Positions 5,444 through 6,023 of a DNA stretch of 6,023 nt are shown piece by piece. Origin of the DNA: Flavobacterium sp. GTDB taxonomy: Bacteria; Bacteroidota; Bacteroidia; Flavobacteriales; Flavobacteriaceae. The notes beneath the pieces are model-generated. The model was not told the DNA's origin and searched no databases. It was given only the letters and a program-made list of their open reading frames with translations. Every line of letters begins with the position of its first letter. Position 1 is the first letter of the stretch. The position numbers were made by a program, and so were the translations under genes. Location: positions 1 to 6,023 of the forward strand of contig JASLDM010000158.1 in assembly GCA_030151565.1 (NCBI GenBank), written 5' to 3'.

Positions 5444-5922
5444 GTTTTGTTTTATACACTTCCTAAATTGGTTCCCTACTTTTGACATGATAACGTTGTT
5501 GTTTATGATAAGCAGCATACGATGAACTACTACCACGGTCTGTGCAATTTTTGTCTCCCAAACGCACAAAGTGGTATTTTAAAGTATTAGGTAATCTGCC
5601 CTATGGGGTTTCTCAATAGGGGGTACTTACTACTTTCAAAAAACAGAATGGCATGCCTTGCGCAGGGTGTACAGCTGTTTTTTGTATTGGATTGTAATCG
5701 ATTAAAATCGAAAGTTTTATTAAATATTGCCAGGGTCGTTTTTAACCAAAAAAGCGCTCACGGAGCTGTTATGCCTTGGCATTACGCCTTGCAATAGGAT
5801 ATTATAATCGCTACTGTAGCCTTTAGATGATAGATAAACAGGAGTTTATAGCTCATTTAAAAGCTATGTAAAAACCGTTTTTAACTTATTATAAAAAGAA
5901 TTGCCTATGAGAAGAACCTGTC

Positions 5923-5980
5923 GAAGCTGCTTTGTATCACATATTTATATTTATTTTTTCAAGACATACAAAGTTGCTTC
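5923..5980. repeat. 15-base imperfect inverted repeat
   Basis: GAAGCTGCTTTGTAT (5923-5937) pairs with ATACAAAGTTGCTTC (5966-5980) at 13 of 15 positions, with a 28-base AT-rich loop. Confidence 0.55.
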
Positions 5981-6023
5981 CCCAAGGCCAGTCCGCCAAG
6001 TGTACATGTGCCCGTCATAAGCA

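Larger units (their letters stand above)
5268..6023 (+). other. Gene-free region rich in fold-back structure; possible structured RNA
   Basis: No coding frame is convincing on either strand over about 750 bases. Several stretches are 43-48 percent G+C, clearly above the gene regions. Hairpins visible: 5327-5390, 5531-5576 (TACCAC...GTGGTA with inner TGTGC/GCACA), 5599-5621 (CCCTAT/ATAGGG), 5698-5711 (TCGAT/ATCGA), the palindrome ATGCCTTGGCAT at 5771-5782, 5848-5867 (ATAGCT/AGCTAT) and 5923-5980. Rightward promoter candidates precede it. I do not recognise rRNA, tRNA, tmRNA, RNase P, SRP or intron cores. It could be a large non-coding RNA, an origin of transfer or replication, or the end of a mobile element continuing to the right. 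Confidence 0.4.

Noticed and set aside
5327..5460. Retron msr/msd or diversity-generating template region
   Set aside because: Inverted repeats are suggestive, but no reverse transcriptase gene is in view and more than 500 gene-free bases follow, which does not fit the usual close spacing.
5375..5569. 64-residue open frame on the minus strand
   Set aside because: It covers the strong inverted repeat and the 5531-5576 hairpin, has no recognisable domain or start signal, and neighbouring frames are equally plausible.
5603..5797. 64-residue open frame on the plus strand
   Set aside because: It begins inside a hairpin loop, runs through several palindromes, has no family resemblance and no clear ribosome-binding site.

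Overview
The window looks like an AT-rich chromosome segment from the Bacteroidota, most likely a flavobacterium. Supporting signs are two secreted lipoproteins with short Bacteroidota-type lipoboxes, A-rich leaders that mostly lack Shine-Dalgarno sequences, and promoter-like TTG...TAnnTTTG pairs. All convincing genes lie on the minus strand, so the window reads right to left.

Right end (about 5270-6023): a gene-free stretch of roughly 750 bases, visibly richer in G+C than its neighbours and full of inverted repeats. It may encode a structured RNA or be the edge of a mobile element. Next to it, divergently placed, is a small XRE-family repressor gene (4870-5157). A perfect 8-3-8 palindrome (5239-5257) lies in the shared promoter zone, and a strong terminator hairpin (4726-4762) ends the repressor transcript.

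Left part (1-4664): a series of gene modules separated by conserved non-coding repeats. Module A (1928-4320) carries a zinc-metalloprotease-like lipoprotein (601 aa) followed by a small lipoprotein (128 aa). Module B carries a membrane-anchored protein of 240 aa. Module C carries a 37-aa ORF and a 195-aa protein with a PD-(D/E)XK nuclease-like signature. Each module starts immediately after a GTT, and in two of three the first 14-15 bases recur in inverted orientation right at the end of the last gene of that same module. The sequence separating A from B folds into a long cruciform. This is the geometry of integron gene cassettes with attC sites: the cassette's own start pairs with its own R'' box and recombination falls at G/TT. 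The core triplets do not fit the classical GTTRRRY consensus and no integrase gene is in view. The reading is therefore an integron-like (CALIN-like) cassette run, inferred from symmetry and not from homology.

No link in function between the modules is evident. A secreted protease, a membrane-anchored sensor-like protein and a possible nuclease fit the mixed, accessory cargo expected of such arrays.
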